Assembly: GCA_030715195.1 (NCBI GenBank)
Contig: JAUYVI010000006.1
Coordinates: 434,001-498,000, forward strand
Source: Dongia sedimenti
Lineage (GTDB): Bacteria > Pseudomonadota > Alphaproteobacteria > Dongiales > Dongiaceae
DNA length: 64,000 bases
Reading direction: 5' to 3'
Program-made: the position numbers and the translations under genes
The notes under the pieces: generated by a model
The model's database searches: none
Seen by the model: the letters and a program-made list of their open reading frames with translations, nothing else
Told to the model about the DNA's origin: nothing
Shown: in pieces, positions 1 through 8,001 of the stretch
How positions within the stretch are numbered: the first letter of the stretch is position 1
Layout of the letters: each line of letters opens with the position of its first letter

Positions 1-90
1 CCTCCGGGAAACCGGTGGGCGGCCTTGTCTTTTCCGGCGCGTCGTTCTCGGCTAGCTTCGCCGCGAGCCAATTTTGAAGCGAGCGGAGCC

Positions 91-450
91 ATGGCTGCGG
101 AAGCCGGCGCGACAGCGCCGATCACCTACGACGATTTCCTGAAAGTCGATATCCGGGTCGGCACCATCGTGGCCGCGGAGCCCTATCCCGAGGCGCGCAA
201 GCCGGCCTTCAAGCTCTCGGTCGATTTCGGGCCCGGCATCGGGGTCAAGCGCAGCTCGGCGCAGATCACCAAGCACTACACGCTCGAAGGACTGGTCGGG
301 AAACAGGTCGCGGCGGTGGTCAATTTCCCGCCGAAGCAAATCGGCAAGTTTCTGTCGGAGGTGCTGGTGCTGGGCTTTCCCGATGCCGAGGGTGGCGTCG
401 TGATCGTCGGGCTGGACCATCCGGTGCCGAATGGCGGGCGGCTCTTCTGA
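91..450 (+). CDS. csaA: CsaA-type tRNA-binding-domain protein
   Basis: This is a 119-residue protein made almost entirely of one OB-fold tRNA-binding domain of the CsaA/Trbp111 family, about the usual 110-residue length. Recognisable features are the N-terminal stretch FLKVDIRVGTIVAAEPYPEA, the central KRSSAQITKHY segment and the C-terminal LVLGFPDAEGGVVIVGLDHP. CsaA is known as a small cytoplasmic chaperone-like protein that binds tRNA-like structures and helps protein export; that role is taken from the family. The ATG at 91 is preferred over an in-frame TTG at 25 because the family begins close to this point and a GAGCGGA sequence lies just upstream. It is a single gene followed by a short gap. 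Confidence 0.85.
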   Translation: MAAEAGATAPITYDDFLKVDIRVGTIVAAEPYPEARKPAFKLSVDFGPGIGVKRSSAQITKHYTLEGLVGKQVAAVVNFPPKQIGKFLSEVLVLGFPDAEGGVVIVGLDHPVPNGGRLF

Positions 451-526
451 TCCGCCTATAAGCTTTTTTAACGAACCGCGGCCAAACTATCCGCTTCTTC
501 TTCCGAAATCGGAAATAGGAATGGAT

Positions 527-1297
527 ATGCGTGGGGTTGGGACGGGCGCCTATGCGGGCGCCACGGCGGACATGGTGGCGGGGTTGCTGGCGGAGTTCGT
601 CGGCGAATCCCAGGAACGTTGCGCCGATCTTACGCGACAAATCCCCAAGGGCGACGGGTTGCCGGAGCTGCGGCGATTTGTCTTCGACGTCGCCGGCCAG
701 GCGCGCAATTTCGGTCTCAGCATGCTCGAGACGGTGGCCGACCAGGCCCAGAACTACCTGACCGCCATCACCGCGCTGGATGACCGGGCGATCGACGACC
801 TCGGCCAGTATCTCGACGCCATCCAGGACCTGCTGAACGGCAAGCAGGCCGACGAGGGTGATATCCGCCAGATGGTGCGTGGCTTGCCCGTCCGCCGCGG
901 CATCGAGATCGACGAGGCGCCGGAGGTGCGGGATATCGAGGTCGTGCTGGTCATGGCCCCGGGCACCCAACAGACCTTCGTCGAGCGCGAGCTCCGCGCC
1001 TGCGGCTATCGCGCGACCGCGATTCCCGATACCTTGAAGGCGCTCGCCTACGCGACCCGCGCCAAGCCCGACATGATGATCGTCTCGGCGGTGATGCCGC
1101 AGCTTTCCGGCATCGACCTGGCGCTCGCTTTGACGGCGATCCCGACCACCCGCAACATCCCGCTCGCGGTCATCACCAGCCTCGACGCCGGTGATCCCCA
1201 GCTGAAGGTCCTACCGCCGAGCGTCGCGCTCATTCGCAAGACCAGCGCCTTCGGCGACGACCTCACCAAGGCGCTGCAGCAGGGGTTCCTGCTCTAG
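527..1297 (+). CDS. Degenerate receiver-domain (pseudo-receiver) protein
   Basis: A 256-residue cytoplasmic protein. Residues 1-120 form an alpha-helical region I cannot assign, and residues about 135-255 resemble a CheY-like receiver fold. The strand that normally ends in the phosphorylated aspartate reads PDMMIVSAVMP, with Ser187 where Asp is expected, and the acidic pair normally found near the first strand is replaced by VVLVMAPG. The lysine of the switch region is kept (RKTS). The protein therefore probably cannot be phosphorylated in the standard way and may act as a protein-interaction module. The ATG at 527 sits six bases after an AGGA; a second in-frame ATG at 521 is possible. The gene converges on the histidine kinase gene with a 4-bp overlap, and a link between the two is only a suggestion. 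Confidence 0.65.
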   Translation: MRGVGTGAYAGATADMVAGLLAEFVGESQERCADLTRQIPKGDGLPELRRFVFDVAGQARNFGLSMLETVADQAQNYLTAITALDDRAIDDLGQYLDAIQDLLNGKQADEGDIRQMVRGLPVRRGIEIDEAPEVRDIEVVLVMAPGTQQTFVERELRACGYRATAIPDTLKALAYATRAKPDMMIVSAVMPQLSGIDLALALTAIPTTRNIPLAVITSLDAGDPQLKVLPPSVALIRKTSAFGDDLTKALQQGFLL

Positions 1298-2634
1298 CTC
1301 GGCAACCGCAGCACCGCGCGCAATCCACCGAGCGGCGAGTCATGCAGCGTGATCTCGCCGCCATGGGTCCGCACGATGTCGCGGGCGATGGCCAGCCCCA
1401 AGCCCGTTCCGCCGGTCTCCGGATTGCGCGACGACTCCAGGCGGAAGAACGGGCGGAACACATCCTCGCGCTGTCCGACCGGAATGCCGGGGCCGTTGTC
1501 GTCGACGATGACATCGACGCCATGGCCACGGCTGCGCAGCGAGACTTCGATGCGGCTGGAATATCGGCGGGCATTGCCGATCACATTGGCAAGGGCCCGG
1601 CGCAGCGCGTCGCGCCGCAGCGGCAGCACGATCTTCTGCGTCGGCGCGGTGAGCGCGATCGCGGCGCCCTCGCGGCGCGCGTCGTTCACGGCGTCGCTCA
1701 CCAGCGCGACCAGGTCGGCGTCGACCGCGCGCTCGGTGCCTTCGCCCCTGGCAAACGCGAGATAGCCACCGATCATGCGCTCCATCTCGTCGACGTCCTT
1801 CTTCAGGTCGGCGGCCTCCGGATTGCCGCCCATCATGGCGAGCTGCAGCTTCATGCGGGTCAGCGGCGTCCTGAGATCATGGCTGACCCCGGCCAGCATC
1901 TCGGTGCGCTGCGAGATCTGGCGGCGGATGCGATCGCGCATCAGGTTGAAGGCATGGCCGGCGAGTTCGACCTCGGTGGCCCCCGATGGACGGAAATCGC
2001 GGATGTCGCGGCCGCGGCCGAAATCGTCGGCGGCCTGGGCCAGCCGCTTGATCGGCCGCACCTGGTTGCGCATGAAGATGGTGGCGAAGGCGAGCAGGGC
2101 CAACGAGGTGCCGACCATCCAGAGGAAGAAGAGATAGGTGGTCGAGCTGAACAGGCGGCGCCGGCGCACCTGTGCCTGCATCACGCCTTCGGCCAGCTGG
2201 ACGTGGATCTCGATGTAGTTGCGCTGCGACCGGCTGTCGATCAGGAACGGGCGCTTCAGCGCGTCTTCCAGCGCCTTGGTCAGCGACCGATCGACCAGGT
2301 TCTGCCGGGTGATGGTCGGATCGTTCGGCAGGATGTCGCCCGGCTTGAAGACCAGCTTCACATCCATCATGTCCTTGGCGATCGCGAAGACCTGCTGCGC
2401 CTGGCGAGGATCGATCGGATGCGGCAGCTGCCGGATCACATAGGCGATGTCGCCGGCGACGCTTTGTGCGAGCCGCCGCGTCACCGTGTCCCAATGGCTG
2501 GTGTAGAACACCCAGGCGGAGATCGCCTGCAGCAGCATGACCGGCGTCACGATGATGATGATCGACCGGCCGAGCAGCGTGCGCGGCATCAGCCGCTCGA
2601 TCGCCGCCACGATCTCGCGGACTTCACGCAACAT
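1294..2634 (-). CDS. EnvZ-like sensor histidine kinase
   Basis: A 446-residue membrane histidine kinase. A hydrophobic segment at about residues 24-44, a periplasmic region to about 163 and a second membrane segment at about 166-188 are followed by a HAMP linker. The dimerisation helix has the H-box motif VSHDLRTPLTR with the phospho-accepting His252. The ATPase part shows the N box (ALANVIGNARRYSS), DDNGPGIP and GGTGLGLAI. The architecture matches the EnvZ/RstB group. Its start codon overlaps the stop of the response regulator gene by one base, so the two are almost certainly co-transcribed and form a cognate pair. The signal sensed cannot be read from the sequence. Confidence 0.9.
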   Translation of the reverse strand: MLREVREIVAAIERLMPRTLLGRSIIIIVTPVMLLQAISAWVFYTSHWDTVTRRLAQSVAGDIAYVIRQLPHPIDPRQAQQVFAIAKDMMDVKLVFKPGDILPNDPTITRQNLVDRSLTKALEDALKRPFLIDSRSQRNYIEIHVQLAEGVMQAQVRRRRLFSSTTYLFFLWMVGTSLALLAFATIFMRNQVRPIKRLAQAADDFGRGRDIRDFRPSGATEVELAGHAFNLMRDRIRRQISQRTEMLAGVSHDLRTPLTRMKLQLAMMGGNPEAADLKKDVDEMERMIGGYLAFARGEGTERAVDADLVALVSDAVNDARREGAAIALTAPTQKIVLPLRRDALRRALANVIGNARRYSSRIEVSLRSRGHGVDVIVDDNGPGIPVGQREDVFRPFFRLESSRNPETGGTGLGLAIARDIVRTHGGEITLHDSPLGGLRAVLRLPS

Positions 2635-3344
2635 CAGTCTGGCTGCAGCAGATAGCCGCGTCCGCGCACGGTCTGCAGGTAGCGCGGAAAGCGCGGGTCG
2701 CTCTCGATCTTGCGGCGCAGGCGGGTGACCTGGACATCGACCTGCCGGCTGCCCGAGGAGTCCGGCGTCGATTCATCGGTGTCGGAGGCGGAGGAGGAGA
2801 GCGCGTCGCGGCTGACCACCTCGCCGGCGCGGCTCGCGAGCTCGGTCAGCAGATCGGTTTCCGCCTCGGTCAGATAGACCGGCTCCTCGCCGCGGAACAG
2901 GCGGCGGCGATCGAGCTCGAACAGGAATTCGCCGAACTTGATGACCCGGCGCTGCGCCGATGCGCGTTGGACCGGGCGGGCCCGCTTCAGGATCGACTGG
3001 ATGCGCAGCACCAGCTCCTTCGGCTCGAATGGCTTGGTCAGATAATCGTCGGCGCCGGTCTCGAGGCCGGCGATGCGGTCCTCGGTCTCGGTGCGCGCGG
3101 TCAGCAGCAGGATCGGCACGTCGCTTTCGGTGCGCAGGTTGACGGTGAGCTCGAGGCCGTTCTCGCCCGGCATCATGATGTCCAGCACCAGGAGATCGAA
3201 GGCGAGGCTCTTCATCTTGTCGCGGGCATCGGCGGCGTCGTTCGCGGTCACCACGTTGAAACCCTGCTCGCTCAGGTAACGGGCGGTCAGGTCGCGAATC
3301 CGGCGATCGTCATCGACCACGAGGATATGCGGCTGTTCGCTCAT
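2634..3344 (-). CDS. petR: OmpR-family response regulator, PetR-like
   Basis: A 236-residue two-domain regulator. The receiver domain has the acidic DDD at residues 11-13, the phospho-acceptor Asp55 (LLVLDIMMPG) and the conserved lysine in YLTKPFEP. A winged-helix DNA-binding domain occupies the C-terminal half and ends in TVRGRGYLL. It lies between a MarR gene (7-bp gap) and the EnvZ-like kinase gene (1-bp overlap), so it is the middle gene of a three-gene unit read leftward. In Rhodobacter a MarR-type PetP precedes the OmpR-type PetR in the same way, and I use the name on that basis. The DNA target and the stimulus are unknown here. Confidence 0.85.
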   Translation of the reverse strand: MSEQPHILVVDDDRRIRDLTARYLSEQGFNVVTANDAADARDKMKSLAFDLLVLDIMMPGENGLELTVNLRTESDVPILLLTARTETEDRIAGLETGADDYLTKPFEPKELVLRIQSILKRARPVQRASAQRRVIKFGEFLFELDRRRLFRGEEPVYLTEAETDLLTELASRAGEVVSRDALSSSASDTDESTPDSSGSRQVDVQVTRLRRKIESDPRFPRYLQTVRGRGYLLQPD

Positions 3345-3351
3345 CCGGTCG

Positions 3352-3843
3352 TCACCGCTGGGTTCGCGGCGTGAACCGTTCGCGGTCGGTTTCGTTGATC
3401 AGGCCGAGCAGCACCTTGCGGAAGCCCTCCACCGCCTCGGCGCCGGCGCTGCGATAGGCCTTGGCGACGAGGGCGCGCTGCTCCTCGGTCAACTTCCTTT
3501 CAAGCTCCGCGCCGCGGTCGGTGAGGCTGAGCAGGCGCTGGCGGCGGTCGGTCGAGCCCGGGCGCTGGACGATGAAGCCCTGGCGCACCAGCTGGCCGAG
3601 CACCCGCGAGAGGCTCTGCTTGGTGATCTTCAGGATGTCGAGCAGTTCCGAAACCGTCATGCCAGGGTTGCGCCCGACGAAGTAGATCACCCGGTGATGT
3701 GCCCGGCCGAAGCCGTATTGTAGGAGCGTCTCGTCCGCCTTGGCGGTGAAATCCCGGTAGGCGAAGAACAGCAGTTCGATCCCTTGGCGCAGGTCGTCGT
3801 CCCGGAGGAACAGCAGATTTACGGGAGATTTCACTTCAGCCAT
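3352..3843 (-). CDS. petP: MarR-family transcriptional regulator, PetP-like
   Basis: A 163-residue winged-helix regulator of the MarR family. The DNA-binding core runs from about residue 55 to 110 (YFVGRNPGMTVSELLDILKI, then SLSRVLGQLVRQGFI and a wing RPGSTDRRQR). It is the first gene of a leftward unit with the response regulator and kinase, and is divergent from ilvE. MarR proteins usually bind palindromes at their own promoters; an imperfect 15-bp palindrome lies just upstream of its start and overlaps the -35 of the putative ilvE promoter. The PetP assignment rests on the arrangement with the PetR-like gene and is less certain than the family call. Confidence 0.85.
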   Translation of the reverse strand: MAEVKSPVNLLFLRDDDLRQGIELLFFAYRDFTAKADETLLQYGFGRAHHRVIYFVGRNPGMTVSELLDILKITKQSLSRVLGQLVRQGFIVQRPGSTDRRQRLLSLTDRGAELERKLTEEQRALVAKAYRSAGAEAVEGFRKVLLGLINETDRERFTPRTQR

Positions 3844-3848
3844 TTTAT

Positions 3849-3863
3849 GTCAGCACTGTTGAC
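3849..3863. promoter_or_regulatory. Possible MarR operator palindrome
   Basis: The sequence GTCAGCACTGTTGAC is an imperfect inverted repeat (outer arms GTCA/TGAC) six bases upstream of the marR start codon. Its right arm overlaps the TTGACT -35 candidate that points toward ilvE. Binding by the divergently encoded MarR protein is an inference from position and family habit. Confidence 0.35.
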
Positions 3864-3887
3864 TTATTTTTCCGAAGCTTTTAAATT
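3859..3887 (+). promoter_or_regulatory. Putative sigma-70 promoter of ilvE
   Basis: TTGACT at 3859-3864 is separated by 17 bp from TAAATT at 3882-3887, inside the A+T-rich divergent region between marR and ilvE. The ilvE start lies 57 bp downstream. This is a consensus match by eye only. Confidence 0.4.
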
Positions 3888-3943
3888 CGGCCCAGATACG
3901 ATGCGTTTATAACCCGAGAAGCCTGACCGGAGGAATCCTTACC

Positions 3944-4837
3944 ATGAGCCTGGTCCCCTATGACGATCGCGACGGCGAAATCTGGTACGACGGCAAGTTC
4001 GTGCCTTGGCGCGAAGCGAAGGTCCATGTCCTGACCCACGGATTGCACTATGCATCCTGCGTCTTCGAAGGCGAGCGCGCCTATGGCGGCAAGGTCTTCA
4101 AGTCGAAGGAGCACTCGGAGCGCCTGCACAAATCGGCCGAGATCCTGGGCTTCAAGATTCCCTATTCGCCCCAGCAACTGGTCGATGCCAAGGCGGAGCT
4201 CATTCGCCGCATGGGCTTCACCGATTGCTATGTCCGGCCGCTGGCCTGGCGTGGCAGCGAGATGATGGGCGTCGCCGCGCAGCAGAACACGATCCACTGC
4301 GCGATCGCCATGTGGCAGTGGCCCTCCTATTTCTCGCCCGAGCTGCTCGAGAAGGGCATCCGCTTGAAGTGGGCTCGCTATCAGCGTCCGGCGCCGAACA
4401 CCGCGCCCACCGCCAGCAAGGCCGCCGGCCTCTACATGATCTGCACCATCTCCAAGCACGAGGCGGAAGCAGAGGGCTATCAGGATGCGATGATGCTGGA
4501 CTATCGCGGCCAGCTTGCCGAGGCGACCGGCGCCAATGTCTTCCTGGTGCAGAACGGCGAAGTGCACACCCCGACGCCGGACTGCTTCTTGAACGGCATC
4601 ACGCGGCAGACCGTCATGGATCTGGCCCGCCGCCGCCAGCTGAAGCTGGTCGAGCGCGCGATCATGCCGGACGAGCTCGCCAAGACCGACGAGGTATTCC
4701 TGGTCGGCACCGCGGCGGAAGTGACGCCGGTCGGCCAGGTCGGCGACTACATGTTCAAGGTCGGTCCGGTCACCCGCCAGCTGCGCGAGGACTATCTGAA
4801 GGAAGTCCGCGCCCATCAGAACAGCGCGGCGGCGTAA
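3944..4837 (+). CDS. ilvE: Branched-chain amino acid aminotransferase IlvE
   Basis: A 297-residue class IV (fold type IV) PLP aminotransferase that interconverts leucine, isoleucine and valine with their 2-oxo acids, using glutamate/2-oxoglutarate. The N-terminal THGLHYASCVFEGERAY, the PLP-binding Lys159 (TASKAAGLY, the same number as in the E. coli enzyme) and the later EATGANVF and GITRQTV segments are all present. A good ribosome site (GGAGGAA) precedes the ATG. The gene is monocistronic: a promoter candidate lies upstream and a clear hairpin terminator follows. It is divergent from the MarR regulator, which may control it. Confidence 0.95.
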   Translation: MSLVPYDDRDGEIWYDGKFVPWREAKVHVLTHGLHYASCVFEGERAYGGKVFKSKEHSERLHKSAEILGFKIPYSPQQLVDAKAELIRRMGFTDCYVRPLAWRGSEMMGVAAQQNTIHCAIAMWQWPSYFSPELLEKGIRLKWARYQRPAPNTAPTASKAAGLYMICTISKHEAEAEGYQDAMMLDYRGQLAEATGANVFLVQNGEVHTPTPDCFLNGITRQTVMDLARRRQLKLVERAIMPDELAKTDEVFLVGTAAEVTPVGQVGDYMFKVGPVTRQLREDYLKEVRAHQNSAAA

Positions 4838-4855
4838 GCGCGGCGCGCACATTCG

Positions 4856-4894
4856 AACCCCGCTCCCTCAAGTCGAGGGGGCGGGGTTTTTCTT
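4856..4894 (+). terminator. Rho-independent terminator after ilvE
   Basis: A strong hairpin (left arm AACCCCGCTCCCTC, right arm GAGGGGGCGGGGTT, loop AAGTC) is followed by TTTCTTT. It lies between the convergent ilvE and terC genes and is oriented for ilvE. Confidence 0.85.
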
Positions 4895-4896
4895 TG

Positions 4897-5661
4897 TCAG
4901 GCCGCCGCGTTGTCTTTCGCCGCCTGCCGCCGCGCGCGGGCCCAGAGATTGAGGCCCTCGACGCCGGCCGAGAAGGCGATGGCGAAGTAGAGGTAGCCCT
5001 TCGGGATGTGGAAGTGCAGGCCTTCGCCGAGCAGCGCCACGCCGATCAGCAGCAGGAAGGCGAGGCAAAGCATCTTCACCGAAGGATGCTTGTCCACGAA
5101 ATCGCCGACCGCGTTCGCCGCCAGGATCATCACCACCATCGCGGCGCACACCGCCGCGACCATCACCGGCAGGTGATTGGTCATGCCGACGGCGGTGATC
5201 ACGCTGTCCAGCGAGAAGACGATATCGAGGATGGCGATCTGCACCACCGCCGCGCCGAGGCTGAGATAAGTCTTCTTGGCGCCTTCTTCTTCATGCGCGA
5301 CGTCGATGTTGTGGTGGATCTCGGTGGTGGACTTGGCCAGCAGGAACAAGCCGCCGCCCAGCAGGATGATGTCGCGCCAGGAGAGCTCGTAGGTGTGCTC
5401 AGGGCCGAACCAGTCGATGGTCAGGATCGGCTCGACCAGGCCCGCGACCCAGGCGATCGAGGCGAGGAGGGCGAGCCGCGTGAGCAAAGCAAGGCTGAGG
5501 CCCAGGCGCCGGGCCATGCGTTGGTGCTCGGGCGAGACCCGCCCGGCGACGATCTGCACGAACAGCAGATTGTCGATGCCGAGAACGATCTCGAGAGCGG
5601 CGAGGGTGAGGAAACTGAGGATGACCGCTGGATCGGTCAGCAGATGCAGATATTCGGACAT
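4897..5661 (-). CDS. TerC-family integral membrane protein
   Basis: A 254-residue inner-membrane protein with about seven or eight hydrophobic segments. It carries the two signature repeats of the TerC family, ALEIVLGIDNLLF near the N terminus and IVFSLDSVITAVG near residue 150, which hold the conserved acidic residues in the membrane. TerC relatives (TerC, Alx, YkoY) are linked to metal-ion handling, and several export manganese; that function is inferred from the family. The start is the ATG at 5661. The upstream gap to moaE is only 84 bp and I see no manganese riboswitch in it. Confidence 0.85.
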   Translation of the reverse strand: MSEYLHLLTDPAVILSFLTLAALEIVLGIDNLLFVQIVAGRVSPEHQRMARRLGLSLALLTRLALLASIAWVAGLVEPILTIDWFGPEHTYELSWRDIILLGGGLFLLAKSTTEIHHNIDVAHEEEGAKKTYLSLGAAVVQIAILDIVFSLDSVITAVGMTNHLPVMVAAVCAAMVVMILAANAVGDFVDKHPSVKMLCLAFLLLIGVALLGEGLHFHIPKGYLYFAIAFSAGVEGLNLWARARRQAAKDNAAA

Positions 5662-5745
5662 GGGAAGCGGTCGCCCCTGGTCGGCCGTTTCAGGAGGAGC
5701 AGAAATGGCCGTTTGTCAGGGAGATTTCAAGCTGCTTTGCCGACC

Positions 5746-6204
5746 CTACTTCTTCCACGCCGCCTTGCGGGCGTCGTCGCTGCTCTTGGCCTCGACCCAG
5801 CGTGGGCCTTCGGGGCCGTCTTCCAGCTTCCAGAACGGCGCCTCGGTCTTCAGCCAGTCGATCAGGAAGGCGCAAGATTCCAGCGCCGCCTCGCGGTGGC
5901 TGGAGGCGGTCGCCACCAGCACGATCCGATCACCGGGCTCGAGCCGGCCATGGCGGTGGATGATCAGCGTCGCCGCCAGTGGCCAGCGGCGTTGCGCCTC
6001 GGCCTCGATCTCGGCGAGGCGCTTCTCGGTCATGCCGGGATAGTGTTCCAGGGTCATCGACGAGGATGCACCGGAGCCTTCCGGCGCGATGTCGCGCACC
6101 AGGCCGACGAAGCTCGCGACGCCACCGATCTGATGATTCCCGGCGCTGAGCTGTTGCAGCTCGGCGCCGACGTCGAAATCCTGCGTCTGGACCCGGACGG
6201 TCAC
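5746..6204 (-). CDS. moaE: Molybdopterin synthase catalytic subunit MoaE
   Basis: A 152-residue protein, the usual length for MoaE, which transfers sulfur from MoaD thiocarboxylate to precursor Z (cPMP) to make molybdopterin. Visible family features are the N-terminal VGGVASFVGLVRD-like segment (here IGGVASFVGLVRDI), IIHRHGRLEPGDRIVLVATASSHR and the catalytic lysine region LKTEAPFWKLE. It starts with GTG, four bases after the moaD stop, so the two subunits are translated from one message. The window also encodes a molybdenum hydroxylase at 59-63 kb that needs this cofactor. Confidence 0.93.
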   Translation of the reverse strand: MTVRVQTQDFDVGAELQQLSAGNHQIGGVASFVGLVRDIAPEGSGASSSMTLEHYPGMTEKRLAEIEAEAQRRWPLAATLIIHRHGRLEPGDRIVLVATASSHREAALESCAFLIDWLKTEAPFWKLEDGPEGPRWVEAKSSDDARKAAWKK

Positions 6205-6208
6205 GACG

Positions 6209-6460
6209 TCAGCCGCCGGTCACCGGTGGGAACAGGGCGACCTCGTCGCCGGCTTTCACCGGATGGGTGAGGCCGACATAATCCTGGTTGACCGCGACCT
6301 TGACGGCTTTGCGCTCCTTCAGGGCGGTCGCGTAATTGGGACCGAGGCTTTCCAGCCAGTCGAGCAGCTGCCCGACCTCTTTGACATGGGCCGGAACGTC
6401 GAGGGTCTCTTCGGCCTTGCCGATCTTCTGGCGGAGCCAGGCGAAATAAAGCAGCTTCAT
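6209..6460 (-). CDS. moaD: Molybdopterin synthase sulfur carrier subunit MoaD
   Basis: An 83-residue ubiquitin-fold protein ending in the essential Gly-Gly (FPPVTGG), which is activated by adenylation and turned into a thiocarboxylate. The ending DEVALFPPVTGG is diagnostic for MoaD. It is the first gene of a moaD-moaE pair with a four-base gap. It is divergent from arsC with about 34 bp between the start codons. Confidence 0.93.
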   Translation of the reverse strand: MKLLYFAWLRQKIGKAEETLDVPAHVKEVGQLLDWLESLGPNYATALKERKAVKVAVNQDYVGLTHPVKAGDEVALFPPVTGG

Positions 6461-6494
6461 GATCTCTACTTAATGGGTGAGCGAGGAAGGACCA

Positions 6495-6854
6495 ATGGCC
6501 AAAGAATCCGGCGGCGTCACCATCTACCATAACCCGAATTGCAGCACCTCCAAGAAGGTGCTGGGTTGGCTGAAGGAAAAGGGTATCGAGCTCAAGGTGG
6601 TCGAGTACCTGAAGACGCCGCTCGACGAGGCGGGGATCAAATCCCTGCTGAAAAAGCTGAAACTCGGACCCCGCGGCATCCTCCGCAAGAAGGGCGAGGC
6701 CTTTGAGGCTCTGAAGCTGACCGACAAGACCACCGACGAAGCCCTGATCAAGGCCATGGCCAAGACCCCGGTCCTGATCGAGCGGCCGATCGTGCTCGGA
6801 CCCAAGGGTGCCGTCCTGGCCCGACCGCCGGAGCGGGTCTGGGAGGTGGTCTGA
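6495..6854 (+). CDS. arsC: Arsenate reductase (ArsC/Spx-like thioredoxin-fold protein)
   Basis: A 119-residue thioredoxin-fold protein of the glutaredoxin-dependent ArsC family. The N-terminal active-site loop is YHNPNCSTSKK with Cys16, and the arginine-containing segment LIERPIVLGPKGAVLARP is kept in the second half. The ATG at 6495 has a GAGGAAGG ribosome site directly upstream and is preferred over an earlier in-frame start. No arsenic efflux or ArsR gene is adjacent, so the substrate may not be arsenate; the YffB-like branch of this family is an alternative. Confidence 0.8.
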   Translation: MAKESGGVTIYHNPNCSTSKKVLGWLKEKGIELKVVEYLKTPLDEAGIKSLLKKLKLGPRGILRKKGEAFEALKLTDKTTDEALIKAMAKTPVLIERPIVLGPKGAVLARPPERVWEVV

Positions 6855-6948
6855 TCAATCTTATCTGGAGATTGAAACGAGCACATTAATGCGTTGGATT
6901 GATTAATCGGGGGCGCGATCTTAGGCTCAATCAGCCCAGGAAACCGCC

Positions 6949-7977
6949 ATGTCGCTCCAAGAATCACTGCCGAGCCGGCTCCGGCTCAGTCCCGCCCTCG
7001 ATCTCCTGCCCGGCCTGCTGCTGACCGCCATGCTGGCGGCCTTGGCCTGGTCGCTGCACGGCCTGCCGCTGCTCGGCGTGTTCAGCCCGATGATCCTCGC
7101 CATCCTGCTCGGCATGGTGTTCCACAACCTGATCGGCACGCCGGTCCGGGCGCGGGCCGGCGTCGCCTTCGCGCTGCGACGGGTGCTGCGGCTCGGGATC
7201 ATCCTGCTCGGGCTGCAGCTCACGGCGGCGCAGGTCGCGGCGGTCGGCGCGGGCGGGGTCGCAATCATTGCCGCGGCGCTGATCGGCACCTTCTTCTTCA
7301 CCAAGGCGGTCGGGCGCTGGCTCGGCATCGATCCGAAGCTCGCGGAGCTGATCGCCGCCGGCACCTCGATCTGCGGCGCTTCCGCCGTGATCGCGACCAA
7401 CACGGTCACGCGCGGCCGCGACGAGGATGTGGCCTATGCCGTCGCCTGCGTCACCGTCTTCGGCTCGATCGCCATGTTCGTCTATCCGCTGATCGGCGCG
7501 GCGCTTCACCTGGATGCGCAGGGCTACGGTCTCTGGACCGGGAGCTCGATCCACGAGATCGCCCAGGTGGTCGCCGCCGCCTTCCAGCTCGGCGACGAGG
7601 CCGGCCAGGCGGGCACCATCGCCAAGCTGACGCGGGTGATGATGCTGGCGCCGATGATTCTCGCCCTCGGCTGGGTTTCGATGCGCAGCCGCGTCGCCCA
7701 TGAGCACAAGCACAGCGGCGCCCTGCCGCTGCCCTGGTTCATCCTCGGCTTCCTGGCGCTGGTCGGTCTCAACAGCGTGATCGAGATCGACCCGCCGGTG
7801 CGGGCGGCGATCGTGCAGTTCACCGGCTTTCTGCTGGCGATGGCGCTGGCGGCGATGGGCCTCGGCGCCGACTTCAAGAAGCTGGTCGCCGCCGGCCCGC
7901 GGCCGCTGCTGCTGGGCGCCGTCTCGTCGGTGTTCATTTCCGGCTTCAGCCTGGCCCTGGTCGTGCTCGCGCGCTGA
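6949..7977 (+). CDS. YeiH-family putative sulfate exporter
   Basis: A 342-residue inner-membrane protein with about ten hydrophobic segments and the family motifs [24 protein letters not shown] and [12 protein letters not shown]. This family (UPF0324, YeiH) is annotated as putative sulfate or sulfonate-related export, but the substrate has little direct proof. The gene is followed after 24 bp by a LysR-family gene in the same direction. An equivalent pair (yeiH with the LysR gene yeiE) exists in enterobacteria, which supports regulation of the permease by its neighbour. Confidence 0.85.
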   Translation: MSLQESLPSRLRLSPALDLLPGLLLTAMLAALAWSLHGLPLLGVFSPMILAILLGMVFHNLIGTPVRARAGVAFALRRVLRLGIILLGLQLTAAQVAAVGAGGVAIIAAALIGTFFFTKAVGRWLGIDPKLAELIAAGTSICGASAVIATNTVTRGRDEDVAYAVACVTVFGSIAMFVYPLIGAALHLDAQGYGLWTGSSIHEIAQVVAAAFQLGDEAGQAGTIAKLTRVMMLAPMILALGWVSMRSRVAHEHKHSGALPLPWFILGFLALVGLNSVIEIDPPVRAAIVQFTGFLLAMALAAMGLGADFKKLVAAGPRPLLLGAVSSVFISGFSLALVVLAR

Positions 7978-8001
7978 GCGCTTGCCGGTTACCATCGCCG
8001 C

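Noticed and set aside
5662..5745. Possible manganese (yybP-ykoY) riboswitch before the TerC gene
   Set aside because: The 84-bp gap is short, and I see none of the conserved pieces of that RNA.
4006..6270. A 754-codon plus-strand frame across ilvE, terC and moaE
   Set aside because: It overlaps three recognised genes in other frames and crosses a strong terminator hairpin. Its translation is low-complexity and Arg-rich.
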